From assembly GCA_010645155.1 (NCBI GenBank), contig CM021316.1, forward strand, positions 613,113 to 677,112: DNA of 64,000 bases, read 5' to 3'. This DNA comes from Tigriopus japonicus. Taxonomy: Eukaryota > Arthropoda > Copepoda > Harpacticoida > Harpacticidae. A model generated the notes under the pieces. That model worked only from the letters and a program-made list of their open reading frames with translations. It did no database searches and was not told the DNA's origin. The position numbers and the translations under genes were made by a program. Below are positions 11,307 to 22,571 of this stretch, in pieces (the first letter of the stretch is position 1; the number at the start of each line of letters is the position of its first letter).

Positions 11307-13060
11307 CTAGGAAAGAAGACACCTGACTGCCATATACTCTAAGGCTCCTGAGGGGGTTCCAATGATCTTTTTTAGGAATCTGGCAGAGCTATTTGCCCAG
11401 CACCCCCTCCAATCCATAACTGCCCCAGACCATTCAATCTTCGGTTCGCCGGCACATGGATGCTCGGCTTTATGGAGGTTTCTTACAAACTCCTCACCTT
11501 CGATGGTCTTATACTTAATCGTCTTGTTGGAATTGGCGTTATCCAGACTACCGCAGTCAGCCATGGCCATAGGGTCAACTACAAAATATATTCCTTTTTG
11601 AACAAATATCAAAACAGGCTTCAAAAACGTATTTCCTTTAGGGATCCTGGGCTCTTCGAATGTTTTATATCCCTTTTTCTTGGCTAGACCCTGATGCCTT
11701 TTGGCAGTTCATTATGTCTTTTGACTTAGGCACCGTGGGTCCTTGGACCCACCTGGAGAGTGTGCCCAAGGTTCTCCACCCTGTCTGAGCAAGTTTTGCA
11801 CCTTTTGTTTAGGCTTGGCTGACCCCTTGAAGCTCTCGAGCGGGTTGAAAGGTGGGAACCGCGCACATGAATGGCAGAGATATACAGTACTCTCTACCCG
11901 AGAGCTTTGACTGCTTATCTATGACCCAGAATGATTTGTACTCATTGTTTGGTGAGTGATGTGCCAATCCTTGGCCATTCACTGAAGAGTGGAGGACCCT
12001 CGCCCAAGCCTTCTCACACTCTTGCTTCTTCAGAGGAAACTCCACACCATTAATAAGTAGTGGCTTACTATTAGCCTCAAGTTCTTTCGGTATGAAGGTA
12101 CCATTCAGGGCTAGATAACGGATAATGGGATCTTTGCTCTCGAATAACTTGGTAAGCCGCAGCCTATTTACCATGGTAAGAAGGCATGGGATGGCAAGGC
12201 CACCATATTTTTGCAAGCGTGAAAAAAGCCAATTGGAGTATCGTGAGGTAGATGTAGGATCTCACGAACAGTCTTTCTCACAAGTCGGTCTGGCTGTTTC
12301 CAGTTTCTTGGTGCGTATTTTCCCAGGGTTAGCCGATAGTACCAGGCGGGCAACACAATTGTACGAATGATGTGGAGTTTCCACTGATGTTTAAGAAGAG
12401 ATGCCTTGAGGTGAGCCAGTTGTACTTCTAATTTTTCCATTTCTGGCGTCTCAACTCCACCTGTTCCCAATTCAATTCCCAGGTAACGGTAGCATTCACC
12501 GATCGTTATCGCTTCCACCACGCTGCCATCTATTCCGGTCAAGGTTGGCTTCCTTGCCGCAAACCATTTCTTCTTTGCCTGCCAAGCCCCGATTTGCAGG
12601 GACTTGCATTTTTTCGGATTAAGGGCCATGCCACAGGCCTCAAGAGCTTTCTCAAACTGGCCAAATACTCTGTCCAGCCCTCCTGGCGTTTCAGCCACCA
12701 GGAAGGTGTCGACAGCCAGCATGCCATAGTTTAGAAGATCGCCATCACCCATCCTAATCCCCATTCCTTGTCGATCTCTTCACATAATTGAACATGTGGC
12801 AGGACAGCGGGTCTCCCTGCGGAACTCCCACATTGCATTCAATCGCGCGATTTTGCGGATCTGAATCCAGCATGGTGGTTAACCCCTTATGGGCATCCTG
12901 CAGGTACTCCACCAATGGTGGATGTATGCCTACTGATCTGCACCCACAGAGCAAACTTTCGTGGCTTACGGAATCAAACGCCTTCCTGATATCGCAGAAG
13001 GCCAGATTGAGAGGCTTCAATTCTCTCAATGTTCTTGACAAGCTCGTGTTGGAAATGATT
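11307..13060 (-). pseudogene. Degenerate R2-like LINE (reverse transcriptase, thumb and C-terminal endonuclease region)
   Basis: Read on the minus strand, the order is: an RT segment with CDIRKAFDSVSHESLL and GVPQGDPLSCHMFN (about 12754-13041); a second segment with AVDTFLVAET where the catalytic YADD-type motif should be, then GMALNPKKCKSLQIG and IGECYRYLGIELG (12168-12764); a thumb-like part with KYGGLAIPCLL (11809-12216); and a C-terminal part with WSGAVMDWRGCW (11307-11624). Segments lie in different frames, so at least two frameshifts separate them, and one catalytic Asp is replaced by Val. The order and motifs resemble the R2 group of target-primed retrotransposons. No ribosomal DNA is seen nearby, so this copy sits outside the usual R2 target. 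It is certainly inactive; the clade assignment is moderately sure. Confidence 0.75.
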
Positions 13061-14330
13061 CAATATCATACAGAAAAGAAATCGGTTTCAAGAAGTGAAG
13101 GTAGGGCATTCAGTAAATCAGCAGTCAGCAATCAGGAGAGAGTTATTCTTGCAAAAAATATTTTCTTCAAGATGAACACCATGACTTACTGTACAGCTAT
13201 CGCAAGCTTTAAAAAGAAAAATCCAATTGAATATTTGTAAGAAGAACTCAAACACCAAAATGATAGATAAATGAGTATGTGAAAAATGATCTAGCCTATT
13301 TTTTGCATACTCCGGAAAGTGAAACATCCGCTAGAGGCGCGGCAATCGCGCGACTTGCATTAGCGCCATCTATCGGTAAAAGTTTAAACTAGATTTTCCA
13401 ACAGAACCGGGGTTGCGAGGTTTTGTCTTTGGGACGACGGTATTTCGTTCGATTACAATGCATCGCAGGGATTGAGTTTTGTCCCACATTGAATTTTAAC
13501 CATGAATTGGGTTGTAAACATGAGAATAATTTTGGAATATGAGTATTACGTTATTGCTATTGTTCAGATATTGAGATATTGCGTTAAAATTCCTATGACT
13601 GAGCCTGACAGCACTTGAATATGAAGTTTGAGGGACACCCTGATTGTTTCCTCATTTCAGATTTTTTTTTCCCACTTGCTTGTTCAAATCCCAAACTACC
13701 CTGGTCATGGCATTGGTCTCAGCTTTTTCCTCTTGTCACTAGGTTTGGGAGCTATCCGTAAGCATTAAGAAATATACGATTACAATTTTTTACTAGTCTG
13801 CGAATAAGGTTAGAAGCGTTTGCACGTCTATTCCTTCATGGTGACCCACCTCTCACAATGTCTGGATGAATCGTCTCCAATTATATTGTATAAGTTTTAG
13901 CCTAGGGAAAAAGTTATATACCTAAAAACCTATTAATTATAACATATTTCAATAACCTATTTAACCCTTATTTAAAGACTATTTTGTTACCTTATGAATT
14001 CAAATTGAATAAAAATTCATACATCAACAGCTGAGTGATTTGACTTTGAATGGTCCGTTTTTGACCTCAAAAAGCCGAAAAACGCTACAGTTAAATGAAA
14101 AACAAATTCCCAAAGATTTCATATAGCTTTGCAATATTGCAAAAATAAATGATTTTTTTTGAGTTTCAAACCATTTAACCACCATGTCTTGTAAATGAAA
14201 ATCTGGGTGAAGATATGTAGATTAGAAAATGCTCGCAATGTCTTTGTTTATTAAAACCTGGAATAAAGAGTCTTTGAGCACTTGATAACTTAAAATAGGT
14301 ACACACATTTGATTTAAACCAATCTGAAGC
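13061..14330. other. No gene recognised
   Basis: Intergenic, AT-rich. I found no exon chain or named repeat. Confidence 0.4.
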
Positions 14331-14336
14331 TTTATT
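14331..14336 (-). terminator. Poly(A) signal AATAAA (minus strand)
   Basis: AATAAA on the minus strand, about 30 nt after the stop of the 79-aa gene. Confidence 0.65.
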
Positions 14337-14364
14337 GATGCCAAAAGTACATTGCTTATTTTAT

Positions 14365-14604
14365 CTATTTGCCCTGACTTTTGGGAGCTGACTTGGGGAT
14401 GATATCATTGGATTTGCCTTGGTTGTAATTGAAATGCACGTGTTCCCCTTTAGCATTGTTGTGGAGGAATCCATGGCCATGGCCATCATTAAAGTAGTTA
14501 GAATCGTTAGCATTGTTGTAAGCAAAAGCGCCATCTTTGTAGGCTGTGAATGCATTCCCTTGAGAATTCACTCCCTTGGAACTCACTTCTCGTTTGTTGG
14601 GCAT
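14365..14604 (-). CDS. Small Asn/Gly/His-rich protein, 79 aa, function unknown
   Basis: Single-exon frame starting MPNKREVSSKGVNSQGNAF and ending in a basic tail. It has no signal peptide, no membrane segment and no cysteine. The middle is rich in Asn, Tyr, Gly and His (for example YNNANDSNYFNDGHGHGF), giving a repeated short aromatic-plus-Asn/Gly pattern, so it is probably a soluble low-complexity or beta-repeat protein. Support for a real gene comes from its context: a minus-strand TATAAAT about 145 bp upstream of the ATG, a poly(A) signal about 30 nt after the stop, and a composition unlike the surrounding AT-rich noise. I do not recognise a named family. The overlapping plus-strand frame is its shadow. 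Confidence 0.65.
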   Translation of the reverse strand: MPNKREVSSKGVNSQGNAFTAYKDGAFAYNNANDSNYFNDGHGHGFLHNNAKGEHVHFNYNQGKSNDIIPKSAPKSQGK

Positions 14605-14745
14605 TTTTGTTTAGCTCCCTGTAATGATTTGTAATATGAGTTACACACTAAGAAGTAAAAGTTAAATGTGTTTATCGTTTGAACACTGAAACTGTTTGAC
14701 ACTCTTTGTTTTGCCAACTATGATGACATTTGTGAAGTTGTTTCA

Positions 14746-14752
14746 ATTTATA
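14746..14752 (-). promoter_or_regulatory. TATA box for the 79-aa gene (minus strand)
   Basis: TATAAAT read on the minus strand, about 145 bp upstream of the ATG at 14602-14604. This leaves room for a roughly 110-nt 5' untranslated region. Confidence 0.5.
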
Positions 14753-15164
14753 GTGGAGAATAGTTCTGTTAATCTTCGGGCAAACTATCAAAAGCATTTA
14801 TGACTTGCCCTCAAGTAGGTGTGAGCTGATAAATGTTTGAAACATAAGGCATGACTTAACTTCATTCCACTGGCAGCCATTATTTCGGAGGAATTTAAAA
14901 CAAAAGTAACTTTTGACTGATCATCGTAGCAAAATATGAAGCTCTTGCAAAGAAAAAAACGGGCTGTCAATGACTCAATGTCCTTCTGAACCTAAACAGT
15001 ATTGTGAAATTGATCAAGAGTTGAATGAGTCATCCTTGCCTTACCGACTTTGTGATTCCATTAATTTGGCACTTTCTTCACAAAGTTCTCATTTTCGTGC
15101 TATATCTTCGAACTCGTTTTGAGGTGTTATGTTCGGTAACAGACATGTTGTCTGTAAGACGTAC

Positions 15165-15463
15165 TGATGTGTTTAGAGTTGGATTTTTGGCAGAGTATTG
15201 TCATTTTGGTTTAAGGGTCAAAAAGCTGACCACAACTAAACTTTTCAACAGGCAATAGACATATCTACCATAAAATATGGCAACACTGCCAACTCGAAAT
15301 CTATTTTTATAACTAAGGATGAAACTCGAAATCGAACTAGTTCGAGTGTTGCCAAATTGGTCCCTGTTTAGGTCTTTTCAAAAAGTTCAATACAACCTGC
15401 CCTTTTTAACAGCGATAAACTTCCGAGTCAAAACTGGCAGCACTCCTGGTTCGAAACGCATCA
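15165..15463 (-). mobile_element. MITE family M1, copy B (about 300 bp)
   Basis: Inverted relative to the copy at 1001-1300, with ends TGATGTGTTTAGAG and TTCGAAACGCATCA. The two copies share nearly the whole interior in opposite orientation. Confidence 0.75.
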
Positions 15464-16164
15464 CTAGTGTCCATATGCAAGCAACGGGGGAATTATGAGA
15501 AGGGGTGTTTAATTTCGGCAAATAAACTGGTTTATTTCAAATTCTGCCAAATCAGCCCAAACAAAGCAAATGAAATTGCAGAAAAGTGTAAACTAAAAAA
15601 ATTGCGAAAGGATAAACCGCACAAATCGAATTGCAAATAAACGCAAAAACGGCAGATTAAATTAAAGATCATCATATTATTATCAAATCAAGAAAGTTGG
15701 ATTTACTGACTTGTGATGTATTTGTGATTTTAATTACGTATTTGTAATTCACTTCATTTGAACTCAAAGTAATTGTAATTGCAATTAATTACATTTTGGT
15801 CAATGCATTTGAGATTTTTCAAGTTCAATTATGTTTTCACTTGCATAACAAGACCTAGAATTAAGCATTTCACTAATTCATTCACAAATTTTCAATTTGC
15901 ATAATGTCCTTAGAAATTAAATAAAAAAATTGAATGTAATTTATTGCTTTTTGAAGGTAATTGTAATTGATTACATTTTCAAAATAATGAGCACATGCCT
16001 AAGAATTTGGATTGTCCACTTCATCAAATACGGCTCGGCTCATAAGAACAAAAAAAGTAAAAAAAACGTAAATAAGGTGATAAAATTGGCAAATAGCGCT
16101 CAAACCTTTTTGAAATATAATTGGCTGCAATCTGATCCCTATTTATGCGGCTAAAATATTTTAG
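15464..16164. other. AT-rich spacer with AATTACAATTAC-type simple sequence
   Basis: Contains degenerate runs of GTAATTGTAATT like those at 3830-3998 and 59090-59200. No exon found. Confidence 0.4.
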
Positions 16165-18979
16165 GGGTGTCACATTCAGTCACATATTCTTCAATGGTAA
16201 CCAGGATGATTGGGTGCTTCAGTCGTTCATGAATCCCAGCATGAGACTTTCTTTGTCCGTCAAAAAGGGAGAATTGCCATTTGGGAGACGATCCTGGAAT
16301 AATCCTGCTCATGATATGGATATCACTCTGACTTTTTCCAATTGCAAAGCGCATGAATTCACATGCGAAAATGGGGATTGCATTCCGATCAGGCAAGTTT
16401 TCATTCCTTTCAAAGCTGTGTCGGTAAGGAGGAACATTGATGCAAATGATCAAACTTTTTGTAGTAAATGAACAGTGGCCAAAGAACAATCAAGGGTACT
16501 CAAAATGAGAATAATTTCAAGTAAGGTAAAATCAGTTACGTTCCACAAAGCTCTTAGCATTTTAGATTTTAGCATGCCTTGGCGCAAGCAAAACGTACGA
16601 GCTTTTAAGTGTAAATTCTAGCTTGAAAGTGGAGTAAAGTACTCTCTTTGTTCTTTTACATGTTTATTAGTTTGGAACCAAAATGAGGAAGTGTCCTTTG
16701 GACTAGGGCAAGAAAAATGCTCAAGCTTTTTGGCATTATTTCTGTTTTAAATATTCATTAGAAGGAAGTCTAGGACAAGCAAAAGAAAGAAAGATGCTCA
16801 ATGATTTCTTTCTTTTGCGTGTCCTGTACTTCTTCCTGATGAATATCTTCTAAGCTTAAGTGAATGCAAAAAGCTTGAGTATTTTCCTTGCTCTAGTCAA
16901 GAAGCACGGAAATCATGGAGTGGGAGGCTGGCAATGAGAATTATGATTTCCAGCAGAAACAAACCATTTGCGTTCTTCTGCAAATGAGACCTGGCTTGCA
17001 TTGAGAAGAACACGAATTTCAAATTTCAGCCCAATCGAACGCCGGAGTGCAAAGTTATGCCTTCTCAAACTTATGTACTAAAGAGAGCATAGAATGAATG
17101 AATTCGCCATTTTGTGGTAAAACTATTACCACAAAAGGGCCAGTTCATTCATTCTCGGTAGGATTTGCACTGAACTTTGAGTGAGCATAACTTTTGTCTC
17201 CGACGTTCAATTGAACTGAAAATTAAAAAACGTATTCTTGTCAACATATGCAAGGTCTCATTTCCAGAAGAACGTAATTGAATTGTTCTTACTGGAAATC
17301 ATTATTCTCATTGCTAGCCTCCCACTCCATGATTCCAGTGCTTCTTGCTCTAGTTAAAAGGACATTGTCCCGTACCAATCAGTTGGTAACTGGCTTCACA
17401 TTTTTATTTTGACTATTAAACCTTACTTGAGCAACTCCCATTCATTTCCCAACCATGGTTTTGCGTATTTTTTTAAATTTTGAAATAATACTCAAAATTC
17501 AACGAACTAACAAAACTCTTAAAGGCATCTTCAATTAATGATGAATAAAATGTCAGCTTGTTCCACCAAATCAGCGCCCCATGGTCAGATTGAGACATTG
17601 TTGCCAGCTAGTGAGAGGGTCTTAATGCCACCTCTGCCAAACTTCAGTTTTTTTTCCTAGATGCTTTTATTTCTTTTATAGTGTCATATTGTAATTTCAT
17701 TATCATTAGATGCTATAATGATGCCAGTATTCACTAAAAGATGCCAAATTATACCTTAACTACCTCTCTTGACCAACGCGACACGCTAGGTCATGGTTCT
17801 AACCAAATTAATGCAGACAAAAAGACTTTCAAAAAACCATTTTTGTTTGGTTATATTCTTATTTTTTTTAACCAATGGGGTCCCAATGATTCTTGCTTTT
17901 GTTGTGTGGACTACGAATTCCAACTTTCAGGTCAATGTACCATTCAAAAATGCCAGCTTGTACCTCGTAATCACCACCTCTTGTGGTCAAATTGAAACAT
18001 AGTTGCCACCTAGTGAGGTGAGTTTTAATGCCATCCTTTGGCAAAACGTCAGGTATTTTCATTGATGTGTTTTTTCCGTTGGAGTTACACTTTGTGAGCA
18101 TAATCGCATATTTTGGAGAGATGAAAACGTCAAGGAAAATGCTGAACGTTTTGCCAAAGAGTGGCATTAATAATAACCATCTGGCAACTATTTCTCAATT
18201 TGACCACAAGAGGCGCTGATCAGGGAGTACAAGCTGTCATTTTTGCACTGCCCATTCATCGAAGAATGATCGAGGTAACCTTTTAGGGCAAACTGTTTGA
18301 CCACAAAGTGTCGCACTCTTTCATTCCCTTCATTCAGCTTAAAGCTTAAGAGGGCATTTTTGAGCCAAAAAATCTAATTATTCTAAAATTAAAGGCATTC
18401 CATCAAACAAAAGCAACATCTCATACACTGAAATAAAATGCTAATATTTTTTTGCATTGGAAACAGCAATATTTATTGTTACCCACAGAAAACTTGGTGG
18501 TTTTTGGCCTTCCAAAGAAAAAAATGTAATCAACTTTTTTAACATGTCTTTTTGTTTTAGGCAACGTTGCAATCGATACACTAATTGTAACGATACATCC
18601 GATGAGTGGGATTGCAAACTTATCGAATTTCCTCAATCTTATGTGAAGGAAATGGTTCCGGTTGAAGAGGACTGGCTGCCCATCAAATTTGCTCTTACAA
18701 TCAACTACATTCCAAGTGTAAATACCGCCCAACTCAAATTCACTTCCCACTCAACCATCCACCTCAAATGGAGTGATTTTAGGCTCAAATTTCAAAACCT
18801 TCGAAATGACACAAAGCTGAATCGTTTAAGCGTTGAGGAGATGACAAGAATTTGGAGCCCAGTGGTAATTTTTGGCAATAGTTTGGGGGTTGAACATTTC
18901 CAAGTGGATGCCTCCACCTATGGAGTGGTCATTAGGCACACCGAAGGCACAATTCATATACTCGATCGGGCTCGTGAAG
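16165..18979 (+). CDS. Partial modular receptor: pentraxin/lectin-like end, LDLa module, start of Cys-loop channel ligand-binding domain
   Basis: Two exons are visible, about 16165-16392 and 18561-18979. Exon 1 ends a lectin-like segment (LPFGRRSWNNPAHDMD) and begins an LDL-receptor class A module (CKAHEFTCENGDCIPI). Exon 2 completes that module (CNRYTNCNDTSDEWDC, with the acidic DxSDE calcium site) and continues into a ligand-binding domain with IHLKWSDFRLKFQNLRND and RIWSPVVIFGN, the W-D-R-L and IW-P-F-N signatures of pentameric neurotransmitter-gated channels. The intron between them is GC-AG (CAG|GCAAGT). Exon 2 ends at GAAG|GTTAGT in phase 1; I could not find the Cys-loop or membrane exons downstream. 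The 5' end is also missing, so the gene is partial or broken. Its long intron contains several MITEs. The domain calls are good; whether it is expressed is unknown. Confidence 0.75.
16898..17347. mobile_element. Palindromic MITE family P1, copy 1 (450 bp)
   Basis: Starts CAAGAAGCACGGAAATCATG and ends CAGTGCTTCTTG; almost the whole element folds back on itself about a centre near 17120, where TTTTGTGGTAAAAC faces TTACCACAAAAG. Flanked by CTCTAGT at 16891-16897 and 17348-17354, a 7-bp duplication. Lies inside the intron of the LDLa/channel gene. Confidence 0.9.
17546..17660 (+). mobile_element. MITE family G1 fragment (left end)
   Basis: AAAATGTCAGCTTGTTCC followed by GGTCAGATTGAGACATTG and TTGCCAGCTAGTGA match the left ends of the copies at 17946-18244 and 49782-50060. 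The right half is absent. Confidence 0.65.
17946..18244 (+). mobile_element. MITE family G1, complete copy (299 bp)
   Basis: Long terminal inverted repeats of about 60 bp: left AAAAATGCCAGCTTGTAC and TTGTGGTCAAATTGAAAC, right GTACAAGCTGTCATTTTT and TTTGACCACAAGAGGCGC. Other copies are at 17546, 26757 and 49782, all inside introns. I found no clear target-site duplication. Confidence 0.8.
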
Positions 18980-19268
18980 GTTAGTTGTACAGAGTTCCTA
19001 GAGAGGATATATTGAGCGCGGTCAAGGATCACTGAAGACCCAGATGCTTAGGCTATTGGGATAAGCTGTTTTTGATCTCAGGGTCAGCCAGAGAAAACCT
19101 AATACAACCATTTGTCTGATTGGTGATTCAAGCTCACAAGCTCAATTTTACCCGACACATTGTACATATATTTTAAACTCATAGTGAAGATGACAATGCT
19201 GACGCTAAATGGCCCTTGTTGAAGGGAAATCTGAATTCCAGTGACCCGATATCTGAGATAACTTCTGG

Positions 19269-19719
19269 CAAGAAGCACTGAAAACTGGAGTGGGAGGCTA
19301 ACGGTGAGAATTTTGATATTTAGAAGGATTAATTCAATTGCGTTCTTCTGCAAACGAGACCTTGCCTATATTCAGTAGACGATATATTTTGAATTTCAGC
19401 TCCATCGAATGCCGGTGTGAAAAGTTATGCCTTCTCAAACTTATGTACTGAAGAGAGCATAGAATGAATGAATTCGCCCTTTTATGATAAAACAATTACC
19501 AGAAAAGGGTTAGTTCATTCCTTCTCGGTAGGATTTGCACTGAACTTTGAGAGAGCATATCTTTTGACCATGACATGCGATTGAGCTGGAAATTGAAATA
19601 CTTATTCTTATCAACTTAGGCCAGATCTCATTTGCAGAAGAATGCAATTGATTTGTTTCAACTGGATATCATGATTCCTCCCGTTAGCCTCCCAGTCCAG
19701 TGAAATTCAGTGGTTCTTG
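19269..19719. mobile_element. Palindromic MITE family P1, copy 2 (451 bp)
   Basis: Same ends as the copy at 16898 (CAAGAAGCACTG ... CAGTGGTTCTTG). Perfect 7-bp target-site duplication CTTCTGG at 19262-19268 and 19720-19726. Confidence 0.9.
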
Positions 19720-19739
19720 CTTCTGGTTATGTGTCACAA

Positions 19740-19810
19740 GCATAATGAGAGGTTGCAAATAGCGCCAGAAAGTTGTAATGAGAGGTTGCGAATAGCGCCA
19801 TAAAGTGTTT
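19740..19810 (+). repeat. Two direct repeats of about 34 bp
   Basis: The block TAATGAGAGGTTGC followed by AATAGCGCCA occurs twice in tandem. No further copies are evident. Confidence 0.6.
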
Positions 19811-20470
19811 ACAATTGCTGATATGCTTCAAGCCAGTGTGTCTAGATGGCTGAAGGAAATAGTGCCGGCAAACGTCCAAATAGTGCTAATAAGTAATAAC
19901 CTCTTAGAAGATCCCAAACAGTGCTAATAATAATGCTGTTTTAAACTTGGCAAGATACACCCTACACATAGCCCATGGGGGTCATGGGGGTCTTTTGAGT
20001 TAGACTTTATGGAAAGCCTGGATATTTAAGCAAACTGACTCTCTGATTTTTGTTGGAACACTTAACCATTGTATATATTTCTTTAAACTACCGATATAGT
20101 TTGAGTTCTACTTTTGGCATGATGCTGCATTATTAGTCCCAAATTTAGCTATTTAGGTCAGAAAACATTTGTAACGCAAAAGACACAAGCTATGAGTAAA
20201 ATGGAAGCATTCACAACCACGCACAAAAATACTCACGGAAAGTTTTTACTACAGTAAGCATTGAAAAGTGTTTATCTGAAAGTTTTTTTGGCCCTGTTCA
20301 CCAAAAGAAAATCTCGAACTTTTTAAAAACATTGGTACTTTATTAACTTTTCCATTTATTTTATTTTGAAGAAGAAAAGGTAATAGTGACGATGTGATGT
20401 CCAGATGAGACAACAAAGTGGCGTTGCCAGATATTTTCAAATCAATAGGGAGTCAATAGGGGTTAATTTA

Positions 20471-20717
20471 GGGAGGAGACGTGGCGTCGTGGTTAGCGCA
20501 GTTTCCTATAGTGAGAGAGGTCCCAGGTTCGATTCTCCTCCCCGACCTTTCTCGAGGAAACTTTTAGACGCTAATTCACACCCACAGACGGAGAACCATT
20601 CTGATACCGGACATGAGCTTGCCTATCGGAACTACTTTAGACGATGTGATGGCTGGCTTCGCTGGCAGGGCGAGGCTCAACCCTCCGACCCCAGCACCAA
20701 TGCTCAAAAAAAAAAAT
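20471..20717 (+). mobile_element. tRNA-derived SINE (family S1)
   Basis: The head resembles a tRNA: GTGGCGTCGTGGTTAGCGCA carries an A-box-like stretch and GGTTCGATTCT at 20526-20536 is a B box, giving an internal RNA polymerase III promoter. The flanking GGGAGGAG and CTCCTCCCC could pair as an acceptor-like stem. A roughly 170-bp unrelated body follows and ends in an A run at about 20706-20717. The GGAAACTTTTAG and later tail are not tRNA sequence, so this is a SINE, not a tRNA gene. Confidence 0.75.
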
Positions 20718-21058
20718 AGTTTCAAATCAAATATTGGCAAATGCCAGCTTACAGCAAACACATGCTCATTCTCATTTTCATTGAGAGCAGAAAGAAAAAC
20801 ATCTTCAGATATTGTCCAAAAGAAAATTCTTCATTTCTGGATTATCTCTGTCTTCAAATGAGTATTTTTATCTGACATTCAATTTGTGAGTAAAGTTGTC
20901 TGTTAAAATGTCTGAGTTGCGTTAAAATAATACTTTTTTTGTTTACGAATTTCTAATTTTATTTTATTTTTTTTTGGGGGGGGGGCGAATTTTTTAATAC
21001 CGCTACAAGGAATGGGATTCCCTGTAAGGAGAGTTAATGATTAATATATTTTATAAAA

Positions 21059-22345
21059 CTACCGTTTATATGAAATTTGATCTGCCAATGAGTTACTATT
21101 GGCAGAGATGTACAACCCTTGAATAGTGGGTTGGTCAGGAATAGTATTCAAAAATTTGTCCAATCCTGCCTTAAATGCTGTTAGAGGATCAGCTCCTACA
21201 TATTCCCGACGAAGACTAATGGGTAACAAAGTGAACAATGAAGGAGCCCGATAAAGAAAAGAGGAGGACTTCATTGTTCGAACTAGTCTCGATTCCCTTG
21301 GATTTGGAGGTGCTCTCAAAAGGCAAGTAAAACCTCTACGATCACTCCAACTGATCTCAAAGCCTGGGTTAGGACAGAGCCCATGAATGCTCTTGAAGAC
21401 ATACAGTATCAGATACCTTTCATACCTTCTCTGAGTACTGTACAGCCCTAACTTCTGGAGCCTCTCCCAATACGAGAGCTCTCTCATTCCTGCGATGTTC
21501 CTAGTAAAACATCTTTGAACTTGCTCGACCTTTTGCAAACCTGCCGAACTCATTGGAGCCCAAATGGGTGAGGCATATTCAAGATGCGGTTGAACAATCG
21601 ACTTGTACAGAGTTAGCATCGTAATACTATCTCTGGACTTGAAAGTGTGATAGATCCAGCCACATGTTTGAAATGCCTTCCCCACTTTCAACTGGATATG
21701 CTCATCGAACTTTCCATCATCTTGGATGACAACTCCTAAATCCCTCATGGACGAGACCTGCTCAATATCACAACCTACATTGTCTTTGAGTGGAACATCT
21801 AATTTGGACGTCACATACGTCATTGTGCGGAATTTCATCCCGTTCAATGCCATATTACTCTGACCAACCCAAGAGTAGACTTTCTCCAAGTCCTCAACTA
21901 AACATTTTGAGTCCTGACCATTCCTTCCACAAACTAATTTTGTGTCATCAGCATACGAAGAAATACTGGCTTTCGTTCTAAACTTCTGGAGAGGAGCAAT
22001 AAAGAGAATAAACAAGAGCGGACCTAAGATTGAACCTTGTGGAACACCCGACTTGACATCATACATGCCATTAAATGATCCTTCAACCTTGACTATTTGC
22101 TTCCTATCACTCAAGAAACTATCAATCCAATTCAGGACCTTTTCTTGGATCCGAAACTCTTTGAGCTGATTGAGCAAAACACCATGATCTACCTTATCAA
22201 AGGCCTTGGCAAAGTTAAGATGGACTACATCAACAGAATCGTGACTTTCAAGCCCCTCAGTGATCTGCTCGATATGGTCAACTAATTAGGTGACTGTACT
22301 AAAATGGGCTCGAAACCCATGCTGCCCTGGGGGAATGATATCATG
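21059..22345 (-). pseudogene. Jockey/CR1-like LINE family L1, 3' half of reverse transcriptase
   Basis: Minus-strand frame of 372 codons (21059-22177), with a further in-frame part upstream to about 22345. Motifs in order: LNFAKAFDKVDHGVLL, GVPQGSILGPLLFILF, SSYADDTKLVCGR (intact YADD active site), then the thumb with LYKSIVQPHLEYASPIW. The C-terminus ends ...LADQISYKR. A stop interrupts the frame near 22285 (just before LVDHIEQITEG) and the endonuclease half is absent, so this is a 5'-truncated dead copy. Its 3' tail GGAATGGGATTCCCTGTA is shared with other fragments in the window (36170-36207, 41305-41340). Confidence 0.85.
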
Positions 22346-22571
22346 AGCTTCCAAATACTCAACAAGCTTGGACTTCAATTTTGCATTTTGTGAAAAGCCA
22401 CTCGGAAACACAAGGTGTACAAAAGATTATAGGCAAGAGGATAATTGATATGGACAAAAAGAACCATAAGTCGTGCAATGTAAAATGATTGGTAATGAAA
22501 AAGACTAGGGAGTTAACATTGAAGGAGAAGGAAAGAAAAAAAAAACCAGACAAGCCATTAACATTTTGTGA

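Noticed and set aside
12125..13240. Plus-strand frames of 81-150 codons
   Set aside because: They are antisense to the R2-like relic or run off its edge.
20471..20547. tRNA gene
   Set aside because: A and B boxes are present, but the rest is a SINE body with an A-rich tail and no convincing cloverleaf.
20940..20990. Poly-T/poly-G run as a regulatory G-rich element
   Set aside because: Only one G run, at the LINE tail; more likely a homopolymer slip than a quadruplex.
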